Origin: [Leptolyngbya] sp. JSC-1
GTDB lineage: Bacteria > Cyanobacteriota > Cyanobacteriia > Elainellales > Elainellaceae
Assembly: GCA_000733415.1 (NCBI GenBank)
Contig: KL662191.1
Coordinates: forward strand, 6,056,485 to 6,120,484
Length of the DNA: 64,000 nucleotides
Direction of reading: 5' to 3'
Shown: piece by piece, positions 36,331-44,731 of the stretch
Layout of the letters: each line of letters opens with the position of its first letter
Numbering within the stretch: position 1 is the first letter of the stretch
The notes under the pieces: model-generated
Told to the model about the DNA's origin: nothing
The model's database searches: none
The model's input: only the letters and a program-made list of their open reading frames with translations
Program-made: the position numbers and the translations under genes

Positions 36331-39300
36331 ATGCTTCAGAGAGGGTGCCCCTTTTTCCTGAAGTTGGTGCTTGTATTTCTGGCATCGACAATGCTTCTCA
36401 CATCGCCTGCGCTTGCGCTTGAGGTTGCGGCTGTGCCGGTTGAAGTCACCAATCGGGAACCGGTGCGGATCGATGGCTCTGGCAATATGGCGGTGATCAA
36501 TCAACTGCTAAAACAGCGCTACGAACAGCAGTTCCCCGGTGCTGAGGTGAAGCTGAACACCAGCAGTACCGAAACAGCTATTGAGGAATTACTGAATGAC
36601 GAAATCGATCTGGCGGCGATCGGGCGTCCCCTAACAGCAGCAGAAAAAGCCCAGGGGCTAAAGGAAGTTTCGATTAGCCGCGAAAAAATTGCCATTATTG
36701 TCGGTCAGGAGAATCCTTTCAAAGGCGACCTGACGGTGGAGCAGCTCAGCCAAATTTTTGGCGGCGAAATCACGGACTGGTCAGAGGTAGGAGGTGAACC
36801 CGGCCCGATTCGGGTAATCGATCGGCCCATTCTCAGCGATACGCGCTTAGCACTGCGGCGATATCCCATGTTTCGAGACCCCGACTTTGCCAAGGGGGAG
36901 CAGGTGATACGCTTAGATACCGATGATACAGCCGCCGTAATTCGAGCCTTGGGTCGCGACGGAATTAGCTATGCCATTGCCAGTCAGCTCGCCGAACAAG
37001 ACCAGGCCCGGATTGTCAAACTCGTGCTCAGGCTGGATGTCTTGCCCGACGATCCGCTCTATCCCTATACCCAGCCCCGTGGCTATGCCTATAAGCAAAC
37101 TCCGACCAGTGCAGCACAAGCATTTTTAGGCTTCGCGACAGCTAAATCCGGACAAGCGGCGGTGGCCAGCGCCAAAATTACGGAAGCGAAAGCGGTGGCC
37201 GAGGGTGAACCAGTAGCACTCCCGGTAGCGCAGCCAGTAACTCCAGATTTAGATCAGCCAGCTATTTTGCCCATCGAGGATCGCGCCTGGTTTTGGTGGC
37301 TCTGGTTGCCGCTGATTTTGGTAGGACTGTTGATTGGTTGGCTGACTACAAGGTTTCGTCCTCCAATTACCAAGGAGCAAGCCCCGCCTGAACCAACTCC
37401 GGTACCTGAGCCACCCAATGGGGCTACCAGTCCAGTCGTTGCGACAGCAGAGGTTGAAGAAGAGATTGAAGAAGAGGAACCGCCCGTTTCGCAACCGATG
37501 CCGCTGACAGCGCTAGAGCCAGTTGCCGAGGAAGAACCCTCCGATGATAGGGAGAGGTCAGTGCCGCTTCCAGATGCTGAGTCAATTGACTCAGGAACGA
37601 TTGACTCAGGGACGATTGACTCAGTGTCTGCTGAACCTGCTGAAGCGGATACCGAAATTACGGCTGAGGTTGTGGAAGTGGTGGAACTGTCAGACGTGAT
37701 TGAGGCGGAACTAGTTGAAGCGGCAGAGGCCGAACTAGTCGAAGCGGAGCTGATTGAAGCCGAACTCGTTAGAGCCGAACTGGTCGAAGCGGAGTCAGCA
37801 GAAGCGCCAATTGCGGAAGATCCAATTGCGGAAGATCCAATTGAAACAGCCGAAGCAGCGGCAGAGACGCCCTTTGTCTGGGAGGAAGATCCAGCCTTCG
37901 CTGAACCAGAATTGCCTGAGGCAGAATTATCACCTGATGTAGTCAGCGAAGCAGACCGAGCAACAGCAGCGGGTCGATTACAAACACCAGAACCATCAGA
38001 ACCATCAGAACCTTCAGAACCTTCAGAACCATCAGAACCTTCAGAGACAGCAGCGGCCCTGGTTTCGGCTGAGTTGGTGCAGCCCCGCACCGTATGGCGC
38101 ATTCCGGCTGATTTCTTGGACCAACGAGCCATAGGCACAGAACCACCCGATTTAACAGCCCCGTTAGATTCAGCGGGATTCCAGCAGGCGTTTCTACATT
38201 ACCTGTACCGGCAAAACCTGGAGACAGCTACTTTGCTAGAGCAATACACCACTCTGGCAACCCTGTTACGGGACCGCATGCTGGCGCTCAGCCTACCGGG
38301 AACGAAGCTGGGACAAGAGACGCGGCTAGTCGGAGAAATTGCGGCAGAGTTCATGCCCGGTCCCCATTTAGCCAACAGTTTGCTCAATCTGGGGTTGATG
38401 TCCCAGGCGCAGCAGGCCATGCAGGACTTGGGCCTCGATCTGAAGCAGATCATCGACCAAGAAGAAGAACCGGGACTGGGTAAAGGTGGATTAGGGCGGC
38501 TGATGGTTTGCTACCTGGAGTCGCTGGCGACCCTTAACATTCCAGCCATCGGCTATGGCATCCGCTATGAATACGGCATTTTTGACCAGGAGATCCAAGA
38601 TGGATGGCAAGTCGAAGTTACCGACACCTGGCTGCGCCACGGCAACCCTTGGGAAGTGGAACGTCCCGATCGGTTCGTAACCGTTCATTTTGGCGGTTCC
38701 AGCTCTGCCTATGTCGATGACCAAGGCCGCTATCGAGTTCGCTGGCTGCCGGCTGAAACCGTGCGGGGTGTTGCTTACGATACGCCCATACCGGGCTACC
38801 AAACGTCAACCGCTAGCCTGATGCGCCTCTGGAAAGCCGATGCTAACGACCTGTGTAAAGTGCTGTATCCGGTTGATATTGATTTGCAAGGAAAAGCGCT
38901 GCGGCTGAAGCAACAGTACTTTTTAGTCGCCTGTGCGTTGCAAGATGCCATGCGGCTGCACCTGGAAGCAGGAGGACAACCCGAAACCATTCATCAACGC
39001 TGGGCGCTCCAGCTTAACGACACCGATCCAACCATTGGCATTGCCGAGTTGATGCGGTTATTGGTCGATGACTATCAAATTGACTGGGAGCAAGCTTGGG
39101 AAATTACCCAGCGCACCTTTGGCTACACCAACCACAGTCTGATGCCAGAAACCCTAGACGACCAGTGGAGCGTGGGCGTGTTTGGCTACTTCCTGCCGCG
39201 TCATCTAGAAATCATCTACGAAATCAACTACCGCTTACTGGAAACGGTGAAGGCATTGTTCCGGCAGGAGCCGGCCCGCCTCAGCCGCATGTCGTTGATC

Positions 39301-40611
39301 GATGAACGGGGAGAGCGCTACATTCGGTTGAATTATCTAGCAACCGTAGGCAGCCACGCGGTGAATGGGGTTTCGCAATTGCATACCGAATTGCTAAAGC
39401 AGACGGTTTTCCGAGATTTTTACCAGCTATATCCCGACAAATTCAGCAGCAAAACCAATGGAGTCTCTCCACGCCGCTTCTTGCTGCAGACGAATCCCGA
39501 ACTGGCCAATTTGATCGCCAGCAAGCTCGGTCAGGGCTGGATTCGCAACCTCGACCAGTTGAGAGAGTTGGAAGCTTACGCTACCAATCCAGGCTTTCGT
39601 AGGGAATGGCTGCGGATCAAGCAGGTGGCCAAACACGAACTGGCTACTCGCATCCGCCACCAGACCGGCCTTGAGGTGAATCCCAACTCGCTGTTTGATG
39701 TGCAGGCGATGGTGATCCACGAATACAAGCGGCAGCATTTGAACCTATTGCATATCCTCACCCTGTATAACCGGATCAAAGCCAATCCCCAGGTTGAAAT
39801 TGCACCTCGCACCTTTATCTTTGCAGGCAAAGCTGCCCCCGACTACTCCACTGCCAAGCTAATCATTAGGCTGATCCATGCCGTGGCCGATCTGGTGAAT
39901 AGCGATGCCGCTGTGCGGGACCGCTTAAAGGTGGTGTTCCTGAAAGATTTCAATATCAAAACCGCCCAGCCTATCTATCCGGCCATTGACCTATCCGAGC
40001 ATATTTCCCTGGCCGGTACCGAAGCTGCTGATACCGGCAATATGATTGCGGCCCTGAATGCGGCCCTGATTATCGGCACACCCGACGGCACCAACCTAGA
40101 ACTTCGCGATGCGGTAGGAACTGACAACTTCTTTCAATTCGGGTTAACGGCAGCAGAAGTGCAGCAACGGCGCAGCCAATATAATCCCATGACGCTCTAT
40201 CAGGCCAATGCCGAACTGAGGGGAGCCATCGATTTACTATCCTCTAAGCAACTAACCCAGGGCAACACCGAGCTATTTCAGCCGCTCATCAACCTGCTGC
40301 TCTATAGCGATCGCTATCTGCTTTTGGCCGATTACCCCTCCTATGTAGCTTGCCAGGAGCGAGTCAGCCGAACCTATCGCGATCCAGAGGAATGGACCCG
40401 CATGTCGATCCTGACCACAGCGCGGATGGGACGGTTCTCGTCGGACCAGGCAGTGCGAGACTACGCGGCAGCGATCTGGAAGGTCACCCCTACCATTGGT
40501 GACTCCCCCAATGCCCCTCCCAATCCAGCAGTTAATTCGTCAGCCAATCCAGCAGCCAATTCAGAGCTAGAGCCGGAAGCAGCTACGGAGTCGATGCCAA
40601 CAAAAAAGTAG
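36331..40611 (+). CDS. PstS-like sensor / membrane helix / glycogen-phosphorylase-like fusion (likely pseudoenzyme)
   Basis: 1426 residues. A signal peptide ends near ALALEV. A PstS-type phosphate-binding domain follows (about 40-285: DGSGNMAVINQLL, AAIGRPLTAAEKAQGLKEVS, IFGGEITDWSEVGGEPGPIR). One membrane helix (about 319-341) leads to an acidic repeat linker (345-585, with TIDSG, EAEL and EPSEPS repeats). A complete glycogen-phosphorylase fold (587-1400) carries GNPWEVERPD, YDTPIPGY, SSKTNGVSPRRF and FAGKAAPDYSTAKLI. Key sites are changed. The PLP lysine is Ile1239 (GNMIAALN instead of GNMKFALN), NDTHP is NDTDP (Asp899), and LGNGG is LGKGG (Lys718). Topology predicts sensor outside and phosphorylase fold inside. 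The frame ends at a candidate -1 frameshift site. Confidence 0.85.
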   Translation: MLQRGCPFFLKLVLVFLASTMLLTSPALALEVAAVPVEVTNREPVRIDGSGNMAVINQLLKQRYEQQFPGAEVKLNTSSTETAIEELLNDEIDLAAIGRPLTAAEKAQGLKEVSISREKIAIIVGQENPFKGDLTVEQLSQIFGGEITDWSEVGGEPGPIRVIDRPILSDTRLALRRYPMFRDPDFAKGEQVIRLDTDDTAAVIRALGRDGISYAIASQLAEQDQARIVKLVLRLDVLPDDPLYPYTQPRGYAYKQTPTSAAQAFLGFATAKSGQAAVASAKITEAKAVAEGEPVALPVAQPVTPDLDQPAILPIEDRAWFWWLWLPLILVGLLIGWLTTRFRPPITKEQAPPEPTPVPEPPNGATSPVVATAEVEEEIEEEEPPVSQPMPLTALEPVAEEEPSDDRERSVPLPDAESIDSGTIDSGTIDSVSAEPAEADTEITAEVVEVVELSDVIEAELVEAAEAELVEAELIEAELVRAELVEAESAEAPIAEDPIAEDPIETAEAAAETPFVWEEDPAFAEPELPEAELSPDVVSEADRATAAGRLQTPEPSEPSEPSEPSEPSEPSETAAALVSAELVQPRTVWRIPADFLDQRAIGTEPPDLTAPLDSAGFQQAFLHYLYRQNLETATLLEQYTTLATLLRDRMLALSLPGTKLGQETRLVGEIAAEFMPGPHLANSLLNLGLMSQAQQAMQDLGLDLKQIIDQEEEPGLGKGGLGRLMVCYLESLATLNIPAIGYGIRYEYGIFDQEIQDGWQVEVTDTWLRHGNPWEVERPDRFVTVHFGGSSSAYVDDQGRYRVRWLPAETVRGVAYDTPIPGYQTSTASLMRLWKADANDLCKVLYPVDIDLQGKALRLKQQYFLVACALQDAMRLHLEAGGQPETIHQRWALQLNDTDPTIGIAELMRLLVDDYQIDWEQAWEITQRTFGYTNHSLMPETLDDQWSVGVFGYFLPRHLEIIYEINYRLLETVKALFRQEPARLSRMSLIDERGERYIRLNYLATVGSHAVNGVSQLHTELLKQTVFRDFYQLYPDKFSSKTNGVSPRRFLLQTNPELANLIASKLGQGWIRNLDQLRELEAYATNPGFRREWLRIKQVAKHELATRIRHQTGLEVNPNSLFDVQAMVIHEYKRQHLNLLHILTLYNRIKANPQVEIAPRTFIFAGKAAPDYSTAKLIIRLIHAVADLVNSDAAVRDRLKVVFLKDFNIKTAQPIYPAIDLSEHISLAGTEAADTGNMIAALNAALIIGTPDGTNLELRDAVGTDNFFQFGLTAAEVQQRRSQYNPMTLYQANAELRGAIDLLSSKQLTQGNTELFQPLINLLLYSDRYLLLADYPSYVACQERVSRTYRDPEEWTRMSILTTARMGRFSSDQAVRDYAAAIWKVTPTIGDSPNAPPNPAVNSSANPAANSELEPEAATESMPTKK

Positions 40612-40669
40612 CCGAGCTGATTCGTCCTCAGGAAACTCAGGACCAGCAACCGAGTCCGACGATCAGCTC
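40587..40669 (+). promoter_or_regulatory. Candidate programmed -1 ribosomal frameshift site
   Basis: SD-like GGAG (40587-40590) is followed after 11 nt by A_AAA_AAG (40602-40608) in the correct zero-frame phase, then the stop TAG (40609-40611). An RNA structure starts 5 nt after the heptamer: outer stem GAGCTGAT (40614-40621) with ATCAGCTC (40662-40669), enclosing a hairpin (40624-40643, one C-C mismatch) with a GAAA tetraloop. This is the dnaX-like layout of slippery site, spacer and stimulators. A -1 shift joins the upstream fusion to the open frame that ends at 41090. Slippage of RNA polymerase on A6 is an alternative route. Confidence 0.7.
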
Positions 40670-41090
40670 AACTACTCCAACTAGCCAAATCGAGCAACCT
40701 CAAGCTATTGAGTCTGAACTCCAGGTCCACAGTCGGCACAATTGCTATTTGCTAGATACGGCAGCAATGCAGCAGTTACAGCATCAAATTTCGGTGCCGG
40801 TGTCGCTGGAAGTGGGCACTCACATCATCACACTCAGGAATGGTCATAGAAATAAAGCAGTTGACCAAACCAATGAACCAGTCGTGATGCTATGGATCTA
40901 TGGCGGCAAAGTGATGAACCCGAAAACGGGCGTGTTGGTGACAGCTACTTGGTCCACCCTCAACGGCTACGATGACATCCTAACGCTAGAGGTGCTAGAA
41001 CCCACCACACTACATGCCTTCTGTCTCGGCAGCGACACCATCGATCAAACAACAAACAGCGAACTCCAGCTTACAATCGTCCAGATTTAA
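40608..41090 (+). CDS. -1 frame C-terminal extension of the fusion protein (160 aa)
   Basis: Entered by a -1 shift at 40602-40608, giving about 1586 residues in total. First a Ser/Thr/Pro/Gln-rich linker (VAELIRPQETQDQQPSPTIS), then from about 40735 a compact beta-rich module: YLLDTAAMQQLQHQIS, SLEVGTHIITLRNG, VVMLWIYGGKV, TATWSTLNGYDDILTLEVLE. I have a vague memory of similar modules at the C-termini of other cyanobacterial proteins but cannot name one. The frame has no ATG before the module and no ribosome site for separate expression; a TTG at 40749 is the first alternative start. The linker is continuous in style with the fusion's C-terminus. Confidence 0.65.
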   Translation, partial: VAELIRPQETQDQQPSPTISSTTPTSQIEQPQAIESELQVHSRHNCYLLDTAAMQQLQHQISVPVSLEVGTHIITLRNGHRNKAVDQTNEPVVMLWIYGGKVMNPKTGVLVTATWSTLNGYDDILTLEVLEPTTLHAFCLGSDTIDQTTNSELQLTIVQI

Positions 41091-41113
41091 GCCAGAAGCC
41101 GTTAATCTAGGCT

Positions 41114-41162
41114 CCCCCTACCCCCTACCCCCTACCCCCTACCCCCTACCCTCTACCCCCCT
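41114..41162 (+). repeat. (CCCCCTA)n heptamer array (STRR)
   Basis: Five perfect CCCCCTA units (41114-41148) are followed by two imperfect ones. The array lies between the -1 extension stop (41090) and the end of the fructosamine kinase gene (41175), in a convergent intergenic position. Confidence 0.85.
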
Positions 41163-41174
41163 GCCCCATCCGCC

Positions 41175-42050
41175 TCACAGCAACACCGCGATCATTTGAT
41201 TGGCCTGGGACTCATAGCCACCGCCGAACTGATTGAAGTGATTCAGAATGTGGTAGAGGTTGTAGAGAATTTGGCGCTGCTCATAGCCCGGTTCTAGCGG
41301 AAAGGCGGCGTTATAGGACTGGTAGAAAGCAGCTGGAAAACTGCCAAATAACTGGCTCATGGCCAGATCGACCTCGCGGTCGCCAAAATAGGTCGCTGGA
41401 TCGAGAATCACCGGTTCACCCTGTTTCGTCACTGCCGCATTTCCCGTCCACAAATCGCCATGTACCAGAGAAGGTTGGGGACGGTGGCCCGCCAGAATTT
41501 CAGGAACGGCGGCCAGTAATTTCTCCTGCTTGGGAAAGTGGCCGCCCCGCCGATTCGCTAACTGAAACTGATAGCCCAAGCGATGCCGCGTGAAAAACTC
41601 GACCCAGTCGTCGGTCCAGGTGTTGATCTGGGGAATGAACCCAATTGTGTTGTCCTGCTGCCAACCAAAGCGGTCGCTGGTGACGCGGTGCATTGTCGCT
41701 AAATTGCGCCCCATCCTTTCCCAGGCTGATTGGTCTCCGTAGCCCAAATCCAGCCATTCCATCACAATGTAGGCCGACCGCTCTGCCACCCCCCAGCAGA
41801 CGGGAAGTGGGACACGAATCGTTTGACTCTCAGCAATCTGCCGCAATCCCAGCGCCTCAGCTTCAAACATCGCCACGCGGCTAGCCTGGTTCAGCTTCAC
41901 AAAGTAGGCCCGCTCCTCCTCTGAGACTACATAGGTCTGATTGACACTGCCACCCCCTACTGAACGCCGATGCCCAATTTGAAAAGGTTGGCCGGTGGCT
42001 TGGCTGATCTGCAGAGCAATCTGGTTCCACATAGCAGAGTGGGACATCAT
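41175..42050 (-). CDS. Fructosamine kinase family protein
   Basis: 291 residues with an aminoglycoside-phosphotransferase-like fold: GGGSVNQTYVV (glycine-rich loop), YFVKLN (ATP-contacting Lys), catalytic loop LVHGDLWTGN, and metal-binding DPATYFGDREVDLAMSQLFG, the last being diagnostic for the FN3K/FN3KRP family. It phosphorylates ketosamines on glycated proteins or small molecules so that they decompose, a protein-repair role. The start is ATG 42050; a second Met follows directly. A 29-bp gap separates it from the M16 peptidase gene upstream on the same strand. Confidence 0.92.
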   Translation of the reverse strand: MMSHSAMWNQIALQISQATGQPFQIGHRRSVGGGSVNQTYVVSEEERAYFVKLNQASRVAMFEAEALGLRQIAESQTIRVPLPVCWGVAERSAYIVMEWLDLGYGDQSAWERMGRNLATMHRVTSDRFGWQQDNTIGFIPQINTWTDDWVEFFTRHRLGYQFQLANRRGGHFPKQEKLLAAVPEILAGHRPQPSLVHGDLWTGNAAVTKQGEPVILDPATYFGDREVDLAMSQLFGSFPAAFYQSYNAAFPLEPGYEQRQILYNLYHILNHFNQFGGGYESQANQMIAVLL

Positions 42051-42079
42051 AGCGGCAGTAGAAAAGGCTAAGGATTAAC

Positions 42080-43381
42080 TTAAGCTTGAGGTTTGAGGAC
42101 AACAACGCGGTAGGCGTCGGGAGCAAGGTACTGCTGTACAGCGGCTTGCAGGGCTTGAGCGTTGAGGGACTGAATTTGGTCAGGATAGCTGAGGGCAGGA
42201 GCCAGATCGCCGATGATCGACTGGTAATAGCCATACAAGCTAGCCCGATCGCTAGGAGTTTCATTACCAAAAATATAGCGATTCGCCACCAGAGTACGAA
42301 CGCGCTGAATTTCCGCTTCGCTAATCAGTTCAATGTGTAGTCTGCGAATGTGATCGAGGATCAACGCTTCTACGGTGTCCAGGTTCTCGACTGGCAGTTG
42401 GGCAGAGATATAAAACAACCCCTGGCGAATATAGGTCATATTGCTGACAGAAATCCCGGAAACCAACCCCCGCTCTTCGCGCAGGTCGCGCACTAACCGA
42501 GCGGTTCGTCCCTGTCCCAAAATTGAGGCCAGGACATCTAGAGCATAGGTTTGGGGCAGATCAGCCATGCCCGGCACCCGCCACAGAATGCCCAAGCGAG
42601 CCTGCTGCAAGCTATTGTCGATGTGTTCATAGCGCTGAATGCCAGTAAACGCAGCTTCTGGGCTGAGTTCTGGTAAATCGGGCGGACAGAAGCTAATTGG
42701 TTCAGATCGGTGAGCTTCGGCCTGAGCGAATCCAGCAGCAACAATCTCGATCAACTGCTCGACGGGTAAATTCCCGACGACAGAAGCCGTAATCGACTGA
42801 GGTCGATACCAAGTGGCGTGAAAATCGCGCATCTGCTGGGACTTCAAGTGTTCGATTACTTCGGAAGGTCCCAAAACCGGACGACGGTAGGGCAAGTGCT
42901 CAAAGGCGGCTTCCATGAGGCGGTAGTAGGTGCGCCGCCGTGGGTTATCTTCTGACCGACGAATTTCTTCCAGTACAACCGACCGTTCCCGCTCAAAGGC
43001 CACATCTGGAATCGCCGCGTTCAACACCACTTCAATTTGAAGCGGTGCCAGAGTGGCAAAGTCCTTCGGCGCTGTGGTGATGTAGTAGTAGGTATAGTCT
43101 TGGCTCGTGGCTGCATTCGTCACCGCACCCCGCTGTTCAATCTCTCGCTCAAATTCACCGCTTTGTAAGCGAGCCGAGCCTTTAAAGATCATGTGTTCCA
43201 GAAAATGGGCCATGCCATTGATGTCATCAGTCTCGACGGCGGAGCCGACCCCCAACCAAAGACTTAAGTTAACGGCCTCTACAGGCATTTGTTCAGCGAC
43301 GATAGTCAGACCATTGGGCAAGCGGTGAACGGTAGGTGCATTAATCCGTGCTGCCGCAGAGTTGGCGAGAATTGAAGTCAT
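42080..43381 (-). CDS. M16-family zinc peptidase (processing-protease-like)
   Basis: 433 residues. The inverted zinc motif HxxEH is His59-Phe-Leu-Glu62-His63 in MAHFLEHMIFKGS, with the third ligand Glu in SVVLEEIRRSEDNP (about 140). The second half has the inactive M16 repeat (ASILGQGRTARLVRDLREER and GLFYISAQ). No signal peptide. Cyanobacteria often carry paired M16 genes; no second subunit is adjacent here. Followed 29 bp later by the fructosamine kinase gene. The upstream gap 43382-43624 holds no gene. Confidence 0.93.
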   Translation of the reverse strand: MTSILANSAAARINAPTVHRLPNGLTIVAEQMPVEAVNLSLWLGVGSAVETDDINGMAHFLEHMIFKGSARLQSGEFEREIEQRGAVTNAATSQDYTYYYITTAPKDFATLAPLQIEVVLNAAIPDVAFERERSVVLEEIRRSEDNPRRRTYYRLMEAAFEHLPYRRPVLGPSEVIEHLKSQQMRDFHATWYRPQSITASVVGNLPVEQLIEIVAAGFAQAEAHRSEPISFCPPDLPELSPEAAFTGIQRYEHIDNSLQQARLGILWRVPGMADLPQTYALDVLASILGQGRTARLVRDLREERGLVSGISVSNMTYIRQGLFYISAQLPVENLDTVEALILDHIRRLHIELISEAEIQRVRTLVANRYIFGNETPSDRASLYGYYQSIIGDLAPALSYPDQIQSLNAQALQAAVQQYLAPDAYRVVVLKPQA

Positions 43382-43624
43382 GCAGTTTTTAAGAGCTATT
43401 TTAAGGGGTTGATACGTTCTTCAACTATCTTAATTAGTACTGAGTAATTCCAGCCAATTACAGGGTAGATCGAGAGCGAGCATCTGCCATCGCCATGAGA
43501 TGGTTGTAGACAGCGCAAGAGGATGCCAAGCGGATGTCCAATCACTCAACTGAGCGATCTAGAACGATTGCACAAACCGTAGGCGGACTCTGCTTCTGCC
43601 ACGTGCAGGTATGCCATCAATTCA

Positions 43625-44536
43625 CTAATCGATCCAGCCCACATCTGCTTCAGACAGTTTGACTTCGTCTTTGTCCTTGACTTTGTCTTTCTCAACTGGC
43701 TTGGGTTCAGACGGCATCGGCGGCAGAGAGCCGGGTTGAGTGGGGTGATCCAGCATTCTGCGCAGCTCAAGCTGGTGCAGTTTGGGGCGGTCTGGTGGAG
43801 CAGGCTTGGCCGCTGGAACTACGATTTGGCTGTTCGTTGGTTCTAGTTCTGGTTCGGCAGCGCGGGTGCTGGGCAAGGGTTTGGCGACTGGTTTAGTGTT
43901 GGTCTGAGAAAGCTGCAAAATCATCGTCTTTGCATCTGCCAACTCGTTCTGGAGCTGTTCGACCTGCTGCGACTGTTGCTGCAATTGCTGTTTCTCGTTC
44001 TGGAGTGATTGCAAAGCTTCTGATTGAGCCGCAATCTGGGTTTCTAGATTGATGATCTGGTCTTGTAGCGCCGCTTGCTTTGCTTCCGCAGCTCGAGTAC
44101 GCTCCTGAGCCACCGTTAACTCCTGCTTTAATTGAGCGATTGTAGCTCCCAGCGTTTCAACCAGCTCGGGATTGACAGTAGGAGCAACATTAGACTTAAC
44201 CGTATCTGTTTCAGCTGTCTTTTCTTTTGCGACTTCTGCTCCGACTGGCTCCACCGCTGCATTCCGTAATTCGTTAACAAAATCACCCACCTGTTCAGCC
44301 TGTGAAGCAATCACTTCTGCCGTTACAGGAATGGCGGCTGCCTCGGTATCAGGGTTTGGACCAGGATTTAGATTGCTATCGGCAGTTTGGGCAGAAGTTT
44401 GGTCCGATTGATTGCCAGATTTGCCATCAGTTTTGTCAGCCGAAGACTGGTTCGATGCGGGTTCTGGAGCACTCTCACGGGCTGCCGCTTTTTGGTCCTC
44501 TTCCCGCAATAGATCCGACAATCGCTTCCTTGCCAT
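43625..44536 (-). CDS. mcdB: Probable McdB-like carboxysome-positioning protein (type 2)
   Basis: About 303 residues from the preferred start ATG 44536, which is preceded by GAGGTGG; an in-frame ATG at 44566 has no ribosome site. Layout: a basic N-terminus (MARKRLSDLLREEDQK), a disordered polar region, a Gln-rich coiled coil (roughly 130-215, QNEKQQLQQQSQQVEQLQNE), a Pro-rich stretch and a C-terminus ending VGWID. Cyanobacterial McdB proteins are described as having a charged N-terminus, Gln-rich centre and an invariant Trp near the C-terminus, and are encoded beside a ParA-type McdA. All of these fit. No carboxysome genes lie in the window, so the call rests on features and neighbour. Confidence 0.6.
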   Translation of the reverse strand: MARKRLSDLLREEDQKAAARESAPEPASNQSSADKTDGKSGNQSDQTSAQTADSNLNPGPNPDTEAAAIPVTAEVIASQAEQVGDFVNELRNAAVEPVGAEVAKEKTAETDTVKSNVAPTVNPELVETLGATIAQLKQELTVAQERTRAAEAKQAALQDQIINLETQIAAQSEALQSLQNEKQQLQQQSQQVEQLQNELADAKTMILQLSQTNTKPVAKPLPSTRAAEPELEPTNSQIVVPAAKPAPPDRPKLHQLELRRMLDHPTQPGSLPPMPSEPKPVEKDKVKDKDEVKLSEADVGWID

Positions 44537-44731
44537 AACCACCTCTAATCCTGCTCCTTCTATCATCGCGGATTTTTCCGGTTACAGCCGATCTGATTTA
44601 GAACGAGAAGCAAGAGACAAACCGCAAAAATTACCCATCTCCCCTATTTTCCCGTTCGGCTGATTTTCTAGGCCCATCGGGGCAGGGCGCTCACGTCGAA
44701 ATCGATCTTTCCCATCTCCCCATCCCTACCC

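Noticed and set aside
37254..38138. Long Ser/Thr-rich minus-strand frame opposite the fusion gene linker
   Set aside because: It is the antisense image of the Glu/Ala/Pro repeat linker; composition explains the lack of stops.
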